Part shown: positions 12,290-25,653 of the stretch, piece by piece | Layout of the letters: each line of letters begins with the position of its first letter | Numbering within the stretch: position 1 is the stretch's first letter | DNA from: Lathyrus oleraceus | Taxonomy: Eukaryota; Streptophyta; Magnoliopsida; Fabales; Fabaceae | Reading direction: 5' to 3' | Length of the DNA: 64,000 nt | NCBI RefSeq assembly: GCF_024323335.1 | Contig: NC_066580.1 | Span: 441,397,351-441,461,350, forward strand | The notes under the pieces: model-generated | Told to the model about the DNA's origin: nothing | The model's input: only the letters and a program-made list of their open reading frames with translations | Databases searched by the model: none | Program-made: the position numbers and the translations under genes

Positions 12290-13782
12290 CATGATTTTAG
12301 AATTATGGTTCTTTTAGTCTGCTGATAACTTTAGGTAAACCGGGTTAGGTCAGATCCGACCTGCCTCCCCCTATAAGGCTTGTCCTCCCCAGCGTTGGGC
12401 CCCTTGTCCGTCCATGGCCCATTTTTTTTAAAATCCGTTTAGCTTCATGTCTTGTATTAATGAATGCACTTGACTTCCGACTAGTCACCTATGGCCGGGT
12501 GGTTGAGGCATTTGCTGCTTCCCACCAGGCCATGGGTTTGATCCTTGGTGACAGTAAATGTTAATTTCACTTGTTTTTATTTTTTATACTTGCCATTTTA
12601 TTGAAATTTTTTATAACTTCTTACGATTTATTTGACCATTTTTGTATTCTCTTATCTAGTCCTTTTTTTTAAAATACTTGTTGATTTTACTCTTTTCGAT
12701 TTAATTTTCATGTGTGTTGTAAATAACTTTTTTTATTCATTTATTTTAATCGGCTTATTTTTGGGGTCTTCTTACATTGAGTTTTTAACCAATATCCATT
12801 TAATTTTAAATAATATCAAACTTTCGTACATTGATCATTTTAATTTAACATTCAAACCATTTTCTCAATAAAATTGGAAGAAAAAGATTACCTGGGTGAA
12901 AGGTACAGTCGTAATCCTGAATGCTAGGCTCAAGTTGTAAGAGCTTGCAAGCCATAAGTGTTCGTCTTCCCTCTAAAACACTTGTAAATATTCAAACTTC
13001 TTTTCTCAATAAAAATTGAAATAAAAATATTACCTGGGTGAAAGGTCCAGACGTAGTCTCGAGTATTAGACCCAAGTTGTAAGAGCTTGTAAGTCATAAA
13101 TACTCGTCTTTCGAGCCCAAAAATACATCCAACCAATCAAACTATTTTTTTATCATTGTCGTTCTATTGATCAAAAAAACCTTTTCATAAACGAAAGACA
13201 TTTTGTCTTAAGATGATGCAAAACAATGCTTCACCCACAGTTGTTGAGTTGATATAAGTGACGTTTTTCCGAATGTTGATTTGTAAATCCATTCGATGTA
13301 TTGTATATGTTTGCTCCTCATATGTTTTAGGTAAAACAATATTTCTCGTCAATTAATACAAGATAGCTTTTGCTAAAATCGACCAACAAACAAACATTTT
13401 TCTATCCAGAACTACGTGTGCCTTGAGTTCTCTATTGAGATACGTAGGAGCAGGATTGCGAAATCTTGTCAGGCCCATTAATAAAAAACTTAGGTTTAGT
13501 CCCCTTCGTTGCAAAAATCCAAAACATCTCTTCCTTTCTTTTGATCATATTCTTCTTCCCCTTATAATAAATCAAGAAATCCTAACATTTCTAAGCTAAC
13601 ACTAACGCGCACAACTAACCTAACGGTTCCCGTTGAGTATAATGGACGTGAGGGGTGCTAATACCTTCCCCTTGTGTAATCGACTCCCAGACCCTGATTT
13701 GGTTGCGACGACCATAATCATTGTCATTCTATCTTTTTTTATCAATATTCCCCCTTTCCTTTTTTAGGAATAAATAAATTTC
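12290..13782 (+). repeat. 3' part of an Ogre-type LTR (LTR A)
   Basis: The right end shares a chain of phrases with LTR B, ending at 19047: GGTGCTAATACCTTCCC, then a C/T-rich stretch, CCCCTTTCCTT, AATAAAT, and finally TTCGGTGGCGAC at the primer site. It also carries a tRNA-like module at the same relative place as LTR B (about 1.2-1.3 kb before the end). The 5' limit is unknown, so only the supported part is given. Confidence 0.6.
12484..12552 (+). other. tRNA-like module inside LTR A
   Basis: A 69-base segment with tRNA organisation: GTCACC (12484-12489) can pair with GGTGAC (12547-12552) as a six-pair acceptor stem. A-box-like TGGCCGGGTGGTTGAGGC has a GCC/GGC D-stem, and GGTTTGATCC (12535-12544) resembles the B box and T loop. 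The anticodon arm is not convincing and the T stem has a mismatch. It is more likely a tRNA-derived relic or pol III-like module than a working tRNA gene. Confidence 0.5.
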
Positions 13783-13870
13783 GGTGGCGACTCTGTTTAG
13801 TCTATGATGCGAGCGTGCGATTGCGCCTCGCTAAGGCGGTTTCTCATTTTTCGAGGTACGATAAAGTGAA
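13783..13870 (+). other. Ogre-type primer site (tRNA-Arg type) and leader after LTR A
   Basis: GGTGGCGACTCTG at 13783-13795 follows the LTR end and resembles the tRNA-Arg-type primer site reported for Ogre elements. The next bases (GCGAGCGTGCGATTGCGCC) reappear in reverse orientation near 19585-19600, which supports a shared 5' leader. Confidence 0.6.
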
Positions 13871-14199
13871 TACAAATTGATTGATTCAGAAAATGCATGA
13901 TCACTTCATTAATATTACCATTAAAAACAACATTAAAACAAGTAGCATTTAACGAACAAAGAAAATATAAATCCAATGATAAAACAACCGAATGATTGCC
14001 AGCGTTTGAGGATGACTTCCTATTTGATCCATTGTCTTTGAGAGATGCCCCTAGAGGTCTTCACACTTATCAGGGCGAGAGGATGACGTACACCATAGTT
14101 TTCCTTCTCGAAAGGCTATATACTTGATTTATATCAATTGTTGTACTTTAGATTTGAAGGCTTTGCAGTTCTCGATCTAGTGCTACATCGACCCAACAA

Positions 14200-15600
14200 T
14201 ATATCCACATTGTATATAGGGATTGTACCTAGGCAGAAATGTTTGTGGAACCGTCTTTAGAGGTTTGGGACCCACCAACGAGCTTTGAATCAGAGGTTGC
14301 AGAAGTTGACTATACGTCATGGGAATTGGATCAAGAAGAGCATTCCTTCTTTCCAGATTGTTTCGGGGCCTAAGCTAACTATGGTGCTGACTTTGACATC
14401 CCTGACCATGGGCTCGTTGAGGGAGAACCATAAGATCTCGCTGGGGCACCATGAGAATACTTGGCATCTGCCATGATTGCATTAGTTTCATCCTCTTCTT
14501 CCTCTTAGGAACTGCTAAGGGATTCATTCTTGTTAGCCTGGATACTTTAGGGGCCTTAGATCTTTCCACTCTTTAGACCTCTCTCGATACGTTCTCCCAC
14601 TATCACTAATTCATAGAAGCTTGATGATGCATTGCCTACCATTCTTTTGAAGTATGGGCTTTGCAAGGTATCCATGAACATGTCAACCAATTCCCTGTCT
14701 AAAAGTGGTGGTTACACTTGGGTTGCTAATTATCTCAACCGCTGCACATATCACTTGGAGGATTTGTTGCTCTTTTGAGGTAAGCTTTGAAACTGCCTTT
14801 GATATGGAGCCATGTCCAAGTTGTACTTGTACAGCTTCAAAAAGGCATTGGCTAAGTCTAATCATGACTGAATATGGCTCCTTTCTAGTTTCACGTACCA
14901 ACTTGAGGATGCCCCACTCAAGATGTCTTGAAAATAGTTAATCATTAGCTTATCATCGTGAGTATAGGAGGTCATTTTTAGATAGAACATCACCAAATGG
15001 TGCCTTGGGCATCTATCCCTTTTGTACTTCTCAAATTTGGGTACTTTAAACTTCGGAGGTATGACTAGATCTAGAACTAAACACACGTCGTCAAGACTCA
15101 ATGTGCTAAATCCTTCCATAACCCTCAATCGTTTCTCCAAATTACAACTTTTTCTACGACTTCAGCAACTTGAGAATTCTCAATTTTTGTAATCAGGCAG
15201 GCAATGTAAAAATTTGGCACATTCCTTGTAAATTGAGGGGCCCTTTCATCAATATGAACAGTGGGGTTCTTTTTCACAATGGAGACCTCATTAGATAATG
15301 GGATATGCACTGACTAAAGTTGAGTAGGAACATCCACTTGTAGAGGAGGATATTCAGGGGGAATATCATACATGGGGTTAGTCACCACGGTAAAGTCTAA
15401 TGTCGGACCGACATTCTCTGCAACAACATGATGAAGATTGTTCTTTGTCATACCTACCACAACTTCTGAAATCTGGTATACCTGGTCTTTTAAGAAGTCT
15501 ATATTCCCTCATATTTATGCTTGATCATGCTTAAAATGCTCTATAGTTCTTCAACAACTACCACAAGTTCAATGTGGGTGTCGGGAAATCAACCGGTTGG
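14200..15600 (-). pseudogene. Ogre-type gag relic
   Basis: On the minus strand the segment 15140-14862 reads as Ogre/Tat gag, including VIPPKFKVPKFEKYKRDRCP and HDDKLMINYFQDILSGASSS followed by WYVKLE. A frameshifted continuation (14901-14683) includes FEAVQVQLGHGS and SKLTSKEQQILQV, which resemble the usual KYNLDMAPDR...L segment read partly in another frame. N-terminal linker remnants lie at 15310-15125. Several stops and frame changes are present. The gag faces left, while the adjacent LTR B faces right, so it does not belong to LTR B in any simple way. Confidence 0.75.
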
Positions 15601-17285
15601 TTATGAACAAAAGCAGAATGAGTTTTTTTGTTTTAGAAAATGTTATGCATGATGATGGATGCGAATGCCTGAACATTTTGTTATTTTTATGCAAAAATAA
15701 AATGTCATGTTTATGCATATTTTTTATGCAATTTCATGTGTGGGCTCAAGACAATTTGGATAATAGAACCACATAATAACCTATTTGGGAAGGCTCCTTA
15801 TAATTGGATAGCTCTAAAACTTTGTACCCAACTGTCATACCCTAATTTTCAACCCTAAGATGCCACCATCATTTGTATCATTTGCATGACATCTAGCATC
15901 TTTGCATTACTAACCTATTGAAAATATAAAAAAGATTTTCTACTTTGTTTGTTTTAAGCTAGGGTTTTGCACTAAGAGATTTCAAAGATTGATCAATCAA
16001 GACTTGGCATGAGTTTCAACATTTCAAACTCCTCATCCTTCCCAAGTGATCAAGTGACTTCCATCAACAAGAATCAAGTTCAAGATTATTCCATCTCAAA
16101 TTCATCAAGGCCAGAGTTCATTTGATACCCTTAACTAGGGTTTTGACCCAAAGTCAACTAGTTGACTTTTTAGCCAAGGCATGATCCCAAAGCTTGAAGC
16201 ATGGTTAAAAGACTTCAAATACATCATAACTGATCCATACATTATCCAATGTGCGTAAGAGATCCCATTCATTAAAGATTTCAAAAATTGGATTCATTAG
16301 ATACAAAGTCAACTAAGGCAAAGTCAAAGTTTGACTTTTGACATTTTTGGTCAACCACAGACTTATTAACTCAAGGATCATGAAAATATGGTTGATGGAT
16401 GCATTTGATCAAGAGAAAACAAGAAATTGGAGGTTACTTGCAAAAAGGGCAAGAATTGGTTTTGCAAATTTTTCTAAGTTATGAAAAAAATACATGAAGC
16501 CAAAAATGAAAGAATTTGATCAGATTAAAGGTATTACTTCATACTTCAACTTTTTCCTTGATAATTGATTCCTAAAAAATACAAGGATTTCAAGTTATGA
16601 AGCCATGAAGTTGGTACCATAAAATTGAAACACTTAGAAAAAATCTCAATCAAATCTGTCTTCAAAAAGTGACTTACTTGATTATCATTTTTCACCATGA
16701 TCCACATTGATTCAAGGAAAACTCCCAACACGAAAGTTGTAGAGGATAGTCTTATATTTACAAAAAAATCCAAGATCATGAAATTATCATATTTGAGCTA
16801 GGAGTTTCTAAGAGATGAAGTTGGCTCTCCAAATCTGAATTTTGGGTCATTTTCATGGCAAGTTCATCATGCAACCTTGAGAAAAAGCTACATAATCTTA
16901 CTTTGCAGGCTATCTTGCTTCTAAATCTAACTCTAATCATAAAATCACACACACTTTTGAGCCATTATCCAAGCAACCAAACCATTACACAATGAATCTT
17001 TCCATTTTTGGCATAAAGGTTACACTTCCATTTGTGTAAAGTGGCTTTAACCCAACATTAAGTACCATTGAGCTCCCAAATGGATTTGGTTCTGAGACAT
17101 ACCAACTCTAAACCTCAAGTAAACTCCTAAACTTCATACAAAGCTCAACAAAACACTTCATGCACCACATGCTTTTGCCATGCTTCCCACTTGGTGTTTT
17201 GTGCAAGAACCAACCAAGCAAGCAAACCAGTATAAGCCAAAATTATTTTATGATATCTGAAGCTTCTTGAATCCTCAATGATCAC

Positions 17286-17294
17286 TATAAATAG
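17286..17294 (+). promoter_or_regulatory. TATA box of LTR B
   Basis: TATAAATAG within CACTATAAATAGATGA, placed inside the LTR where a retrotransposon core promoter is expected. Whether it is active is unknown. Confidence 0.4.
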
Positions 17295-17904
17295 ATGATA
17301 AAGCCTTAGCTATCCACATATCAAGCTCACCAAGAAAAACTTCATTTTTGCAAGCTTTTGACCTTAACCTTCATTTCTCCCATCTTGCTCGTGCATTCTA
17401 TCAACCAAGGGTGCCAATCACCTCCGGGGGGTTCATAAGCATTAGAAGAAACATCAAACAGTAGCTGGAAGTGGTATTGAAGAGGCATTGGACCTTGCTC
17501 CAATATGTATATTCTTTCACTTCGAAACTCACTATACATGCATCATTTCCATGTGACTTCTGAAGCAAATATGTAGTATTTATTGTGTTAAGGTTGATCA
17601 TTAACTCACATGCCATTTATCTTGTTGTTTATGTGAACTTAAGTTGCATGAAACCTAAAGTTTCAGTTCTGGTTTTGGCCTTCGTGCATCTTCATCTTTG
17701 AGTATTAGCTAAAACATATCATACCATTGTGTTCCTTACATTTTTCTAAGCAATTTTGATCTTTATTTCATGAAAAATGGTTGAGAAATGAGAAAGATAT
17801 GATTGATGGAATATTTGAAAAATAATGAAAGGAAAAAAACAAAAATAAGAAGCTAGAGGTTGAAGAAGATGTAGATATGGCATGGAAAAATCACTTACAA
17901 TTAT

Positions 17905-18056
17905 AGCTACCCCGGTGGTAGAAGCATGCACCCTAAGTCACTTACAACCAAAAGATTTGGGGTTTGAATCCCCCTCGCCCCAGACTTTGTTTTTTATTTA
18001 TTTTTTAAAACAGTGTATGGAACCCCAAGGACGTGGATTCGAACCTGGCCAGTGTA
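17905..18056 (+). other. tRNA-like region inside LTR B
   Basis: Contains an A-box-like TAGCTACCCCGGTGGTAGA, a T-arm-like GGGGTTTGAATCCCC with perfect 4-bp stem, and a second B-box-like GTGGATTCGAACCTGG near 18035. It is followed by AGTGTAATGTTTATTTTTTC, similar to the ACAGTAAATGTTAATTTCAC that follows the module in LTR A. No acceptor stem pairing was found here. Confidence 0.45.
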
Positions 18057-19129
18057 ATGTTTATTTTTTCTCACTTGTTAAATGTTCACTTTTCTTCTTA
18101 ACTTCAAATATCCATAACTTCATGATCCCTTAACATTTTTGGCCCATTTTTTTTGCCATGTGTTCATAAGAATGTCTATTTTATTAATCCACAAAAAAAA
18201 TCCCAAAAAAATATATTTATTTTGACCATTTTTATTAGGTAGAAAACTAGTGCATTTTATGTTGTTTTTAGGTCTTTTAATGGATTTTCTTTTATTGTTT
18301 CCTTGTTCTAAGTGATCATAGATGTTTGTGTGACCAATGTATATTTGTTTAGGTCTTGTTTAATGTTGGTAGCATTTTTTTTTGCTTAAATATGATCATA
18401 TTTTGGGTATTATACCATGATTAAATGGCCTTGTTTTAAAATATTAGTGATTGATTATTTAGATGAAACTTAGGGTTTTGTTTAGATGAATCTTTTGAAG
18501 AATCTTGATGCGTGATTAGGATTTCCACTTAAGCTTGGTCTTATCATGAACTTTGATTCAAGTTTAATGTTTATTTTTGTGAAGACTTATAATGTGATGC
18601 ATGTTTGACCTAAATTGATTCATGTTGTGTTTACCATGTACAAATGAATGCCTTTACCATGTCAAATATGATTTTGTCTTCACCATCAATGTGTTATATC
18701 TTATGATGTTATGTGAAACTTCTTCATATCTTGTTTATGTTTATCTCAATGTCTAAAAACCATGATCAATATTGGCATCCATACCTCACCCACATTGTGA
18801 TTGTCATTGTATTTAGCCATATTTTATGCTTTAATGTTAATGCATGTTCAACCTTGTTATTGTTTATATCCAAAGGAAAGGAATCATGACATTAGGGTGC
18901 TAATACCTTCCCTTTTCATAACACACCCTCATACCTTAGAATCCCCCCCCCCCTTTTGCTTAGCTTAAGTTTAACCTTCTAGCTTTGTATATACATATTG
19001 GGTTATTTTTGAATCTTTTCCCCTTCCCTTGGATAAATTAAAGTTCGGTGGTGATATTTTAATTCATGAGTCAAGTCTAATCAATAGCTTGCGATTCTTC
19101 ACCACGACACCAACCCCTCACTATGGATA

Positions 19130-19480
19130 ACTCTATGGTTTGTACAAAAGGGTACCTATAGTAATGGTTATTAATTGGAAGTTCTCCATGCAATAGGCAA
19201 ACCATTTTATGACAAATTTCACAAAAAGATCTACTCTAGGTGGGGTCTTTGCATTGATCATACAAGGCGTTCTCCTTGTGGATCAATTATACATAACCAC
19301 CATAGATGAAACGAGTTCTAAAAGATCCTTAGAGTCATTAACTATAATCGAAAGTTCCATCATGCAACAGGCTAGCCGTTTTGTGAAAAACTACATGAAG
19401 AGATCTACTATAAGCAGAGTCTTCATGTTAACCATTCAAGGTGTACTCCTTGGGGGTTAACACTACACAACCACCTCTTA
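19130..19480 (+). repeat. Two-copy direct duplication, period about 170 bp
   Basis: The copies share GAAAGTTC/GGAAGTTC, CATGCAATAGGC/CATGCAACAGGC, AGATCTACT, GTCTTTGCATTGATCAT/GTCTTCATGTTAACCAT and CAAGGCGTTCTCCTTG/CAAGGTGTACTCCTTG in the same order. It lies between the leaders of LTR B and LTR C. Confidence 0.7.
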
Positions 19481-19616
19481 AATTATGTTCATTATCTTTT
19501 TTTCTCCTCAAAATCTCGGGAAGAGCGCTTCATTCAAGTAACAAATACCAAAGCCCACACATAAAAGCACGACCTCGCGAAGCACAATCGCACGCTCGCG
19601 AAAATGATGGACTTAA

Positions 19617-20442
19617 CAAAGTCGCCACCAGACTTTATTTATTCCCAAAGAGGGAAAGAGAATATATAGATAAAACCCTAAAAGAACAACAATGATATTA
19701 TCGTCGCAATCAAATCAATGTTCGGGACTCGATTATTCAAGGGGAACATATTAGCACCTCTCAGGTCCATTGTACTCAACAGGGCCCATTTAGTTAGTTT
19801 TGTGAAATGAATGTTAGCTTGATGTTAGTTTGCGATCGTCAACTTATTTGAGCAAGAAAAAAAGAAAAAACAAAAGAGAAATGGGTTTTAAATAAAAAAA
19901 CTAAATCAAATAACATTAAACTAATCTAAATAATCAAATTGAATCGAAACAAAAATATAGAAAATTCTATTTATTTACTTCGGACACTTTGACGAAGAAA
20001 TAAAAATAAAAGAACTCAAAATGAATAAAAAGCATGCGCAAAAATGCTCAAAAAAATAAACTAAATGCACCAAAATGATCAGCACGAAATAAACTATTTC
20101 GATCTAATTTTGAAGTAAAAAATGATCGATTAAAAAGGTTCAGGCTGATCAAAATATGATCGAAAAAGAATTCGAAAAAAATAAAACGAGCACGCCAAAT
20201 TAAACTACACGAATCGTAGATAAATAAAGTTAACGTCTGCACGCTTTTGAAAATTTTCACCTGCTAATTTCACGTGCATTTCAAAATTGATTCAACCGAT
20301 TTGTCTGTAGATCTAAAGATTTATTTTGATCGATATTTTAGATATTATGTGAGATGAAATGCATGTTATACTATGCAGGTGATGCAAATGTTATGATAAA
20401 TGTGTCGATTTGATGATTCAGAGTCAAAATTGGGATATGACA
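19617..20442 (-). repeat. Ogre-type LTR (LTR C) with primer site, minus strand
   Basis: On the minus strand it starts TGTCATATCCCAATTTTGAC at 20442 and ends at 19631, followed by the primer site TGGTGGCGACTTTG (19630-19617). The leader then runs left with GCGAGCGTGCGATTGTGC. At about 812 bp it is much shorter than LTR B, so it is a shorter variant or internally deleted. Confidence 0.7.
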
Positions 20443-21550
<1,108 letters not shown>

Positions 21551-21558
21551 TGTGTGTG

Positions 21559-22420
21559 TGTTAGATAAATCGTTAAAGTTGAATGGATTCAGGTTTGAAT
21601 CGTAAATGGTGTGACTTTCCTTAAAAGTATTTCAAGCACTCTCTTTATAGTCTAAGAGTTGGAACGCAAGAATGCCCAAGATAATTCAGCCTTCTAATCG
21701 AATATGCACAAGACTGGTGAAGATTCGAATGCAGGGAAGAGTGTTTGGAATTATGTGAAGAGGATGCACGACTTTTTTGTAATGATTTTTAAATACATAA
21801 TAGTGTATTTATATGTCATATATGTGTTGTTTCACAAAGTTGCAACTCTTGATAAAATAACATCTTTTCAGCATAAGTTTGCAATGATTCACATATGGTT
21901 ACATTATGCACCACTTCATGAAGTGTTGTATATTTCGAATTCGAAATTCAAACATTTATCAACAACCAAAATCAGGAGCAATAATTAAAATTGAGCCACT
22001 GCATGGCGGCCGCAGGCCACCGACACCGGCACCATTGTATATCTCCGCGAGTAGCCCGATTGCTCTGATACGTTATGCCTAAGTGCTCAAGTTCCCCCTA
22101 CAAGCCACCACTAGCACCTCTACGCCCATGCCCTCGAACCGGGTCATGCAACTGGAGCCGGTGTCGCCATCGATGATGGGTTGTTTAGATGAGACATGTG
22201 GCATAATGTTTGGGACCACCACATTTATCCATGTGGCACTTTATCCTCTTTAGATCATTTGTTTAGTTTAATGTTTTTAAGTTTTTATAAATGTTTTTAA
22301 TGTGAGTAGTACTTTCCATGTGGGACTATTGACAATGCATTTATTTTCATTAACTCATTTACACACTTCTTCTCATATTGGAACACTCCCATGGGCATTG
22401 ATTGTCCATAATTTCCAACA
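21559..22420 (-). repeat. 3' LTR of the 21.6-24.9 kb copia derivative
   Basis: About 862 bp. Contains a GC-rich island near 22003-22170 that stands out from the AT-rich surroundings. A TATAAATA motif on the minus strand (813-806 of kilobase 21) is a possible core promoter. Confidence 0.8.
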
Positions 22421-22869
22421 ACCCTCCACTTGTTCTAATAATGACAAGTCTAATTCCAGAAAATGAGGTATAAATATTGTTAATATTGTTTGGTAGCAAT
22501 GCTTTTAAACCATTAATCCATATGATTAGACCGGCGTTACCTTACATTATGTAAGGGTTCTTCACCTACATATCTCTCATAGCACTTATTTATGGCCATG
22601 TGCTTTCCTGTTTCATGGATTTTTCATGAAAGAAACTCCAACTCTCACTTTGAGACGACACCATCTCGAAATTCACATAGGTGAAGTTCATGTTGTATCA
22701 TTTTCCATGAGATACTTATTCTCGGTATTGAAAATCATTAAGAGTTTGGAAAAACTCAACCCTCAATTTAAAATAGTCAACATTATTATCAAATGTTCGA
22801 CAAACATCCAAACCAACGACTTGTTGTTAAATATTGAATCTTGAGGTTAATGTTCTGTTAACGTAAGAT

Positions 22870-24040
22870 TGGGTTTTCGTTGCTATTGGAACTCTTATTC
22901 AAGGAGTTTCACCCACATACCTCTCGAGGTTGTCTTTAATAAGTATTTGTCCAGTGCCTTAGTAAATGGATCGGCCAAGTTATAGCTTGTTCGTATATAG
23001 ATGAGTAAAATGATTCCATCCTTAATCAATTTTCTCACAAAGGAGTGTCTAAGTCCTATATAGACTTTCCATTATACACTTCGTTGAATGCTTAAGCTAA
23101 AGTGGCTTGCCTATTGCAGTGTATAAAAACCTTTAAAACATTGTCTTTCACCAATGGAACTTCCAATAGAATATCCCTCAACCATTCCGCTTCTTGACTA
23201 GCGATTTTGAAAGCCATAAACTTTGATTCCATGGTTGAAAGAGTAATGCATGTTTATTTCTTGCTCTTTCAAGAAATTGCTCCTTCGTGTAGTATGAATA
23301 CCCATCCAGTTGTGGATTTGTGATCACCCATATTAGATATCCAACTCGCATCGGTATATCCTTCTAGTACGGAGAGGAACCTGTCATAATGAAGTCCAAG
23401 ATTTTTGGTTTTTAGTAGATAGCCAAAAATCCAGCGAACTCTGATTTCTCCCTGTTCTTCGATTCCTCCTCGATTTGAAGGTGCTTTGGATTTTCTCCAG
23501 AGAGAAATCCTCATAAATATGCAACAATTTCTTTCTATAGCCTTTCCACGAAGGTGAAAACTTTGTAATAATTGCACCGACTTGAAAAGTTTCAAGGATG
23601 TCTATTTCCACAACTTTTATTTTTTTCACGAGAACATGTAACTCGTGCACTTGGGGAAGAATGGGCTTGGAGTCTATAATTTTAAAATCAAAATATTTAG
23701 AAATTAAAAACTTTTTAGTACCTTCCTCTTCGACCTTGAATTTAAATTCGAGTGTTTTCCAAATTTATGTTGCAGACTGAATATCCGTATAAAGGTCGTA
23801 GAGACGATCAGATAGCGTATTCAGGATAGGTGCATGACATAACAATTCGTCCTCTTTACATTTCTTGCGCTTCTTCTTGAGTTCATTAGAGTCATCATCG
23901 GTTGGTTCATAAATTGGTGTTAAGTCGGGATCTAATACATAGTGAACCTTCAGAGCAATTAGTAGGAATATCATCTTATCTTGTCATCTGGTAAAATTGG
24001 TTCCATCAAAGCGATCCAACTTGACAAGGTCATGGTTCAT
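22870..24040 (-). pseudogene. copia gag joined directly to RNase H
   Basis: The gag start is at 24040 (MNHDLVKLDRFDGTNFTRW, DUF4219-like), followed by a stop and a UBN2-type core. Further on are VGAIITKFSPSWKGYRKKLL and a DFSLEKIQ segment. Within about 60 bases of the gag IEEE-like segment the homology jumps to the end of copia reverse transcriptase and RNase H: FGYLLKTKNLGLHYD, SVLEGYTDASWISN and STTGWVFILHEGAIS. RNase H then continues to about 22870 with stops and frame changes. The usual catalytic HCD triplet appears as HCN. The protein cannot support transposition. Confidence 0.8.
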
Positions 24041-24096
24041 AACTTTGATGCTTGAAACCGCAGCGTCAGAAGCAATTATTTGAATACTTTTAATAT

Positions 24097-24945
24097 TGTT
24101 AGATAAATCGTTAAAGTTGAATGGATCCAAGTCTGAATCGTGAATGGTGTCACTTTCCTTAAAAGTATTTCAATCACTCTCTTTATAGTCTTAGAGTTAG
24201 AACGCAACAATACCCAGAATAATTCAGCCTTCTAATCGAATCTGCACAAGACTGGTGAAGATTTAAATGCAGGAAAGAGTGTCTGGAATTATGTGAAGAG
24301 GATGCACAATTTTGATGTAATGATTTTCAAATACTAAATAGTGTATTTATAGGTCATGCATGTGTTGTTTCACAAGGTTGCAACTCTTGATGAAACAACA
24401 CATTTTCAGCATAAGTTTGCAATGATTCGCCTATGATTACATTATGCACCACTTCATGAAGTGTTACATATTTCGAATTCAAAATTCTAACTTTAAGAAA
24501 TGACCAAAATTAGGAGCAATAATTAAAATTAAGTCGTTGCATGGCGGTCGCAGGCTTCTGAAGCGTCGAGCGTCATCGGCGCTGTATATCGATGTGAGTA
24601 GCCCGATTGCTTCGATACATCGTGCATAAGTGCTCAAGTGCCCCATACAAGTCACCGTTAGCGCCTCTACGCCCATGCACTCGGACCCGGTCCTTAAGCC
24701 AGTGTCATCAGTGGCGACATCAACGAGGGGTTGTTTGGATGAGACATGTGGCATAATGTTTGGGACCACCACTTTTGTTTATGTGATACTTTATCCTCTT
24801 TAACTCCTTTGTTGAGTTTAACATTTTTAAGTCTTTATAAATGTTTTTAAAGTGAGTATCACTTTCTATGTGGGACTATTGACAATGCATTTCTTGTTAT
24901 TAACTCTTTTGCACACTTCTTGTCATATTAGAACACTCTTATGGA
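24097..24945 (-). repeat. 5' LTR of the same element, outer end truncated
   Basis: Aligns along its length with 21559-22420, including the GC-rich island (24540-24720) and the TATAAATA motif (24351-24344). The copy stops at TTATGGA, where the other LTR continues for about 27 more bases to TGTTGG. Confidence 0.8.
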
Positions 24946-25481
<536 letters not shown>

Positions 25482-25653
25482 TTTAAAATTATAATCTCAT
25501 TTGACACCTTGGTCTCACTTTTTCTTATTTAACTATATTTCCACCCTTAAATTCATTCTTAAAACAATGTTATTCCATTTAAAATAAAATTATACTTTAA
25601 TTGAATAGTTTTTTAATTAAAATTTTAAATTCATTTTTTGCAAAGCATGCCAT

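Larger units (their letters stand above)
15833..19047 (+). repeat. Ogre-type LTR (LTR B), about 3.2 kb
   Basis: Begins TGTCATACCCTAATTTT, the characteristic start of Ogre-type LTRs, and ends before GGTGGTGATATTT at 19048, a mutated form of the GGTGGCGACTCTG primer site. Length fits the multi-kilobase LTRs of this lineage. A TATA box lies near position 1450 of the LTR, and a tRNA-like region near 2070. Confidence 0.7.
21559..24945 (-). mobile_element. Ty1-copia deletion derivative with two LTRs, minus strand
   Basis: Two direct copies flank the interior: 21559-22420 (complete; TGTTGGAAATTATGG start on the minus strand, TAACA end) and 24097-24945 (outer end missing). A polypurine-like GTGGAGGGT precedes the 3' LTR at 22421-22432 on the minus strand. 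The interior holds gag fused to RNase H, with no protease, integrase or reverse transcriptase. No target-site duplication is recoverable because the right LTR stops at a MITE. Confidence 0.8.

Noticed and set aside
12484..12552. A functional tRNA gene
   Set aside because: The acceptor stem and boxes are present, but the anticodon arm is poor and the T stem has a mismatch. It sits inside an LTR, so it is reported as tRNA-like only.
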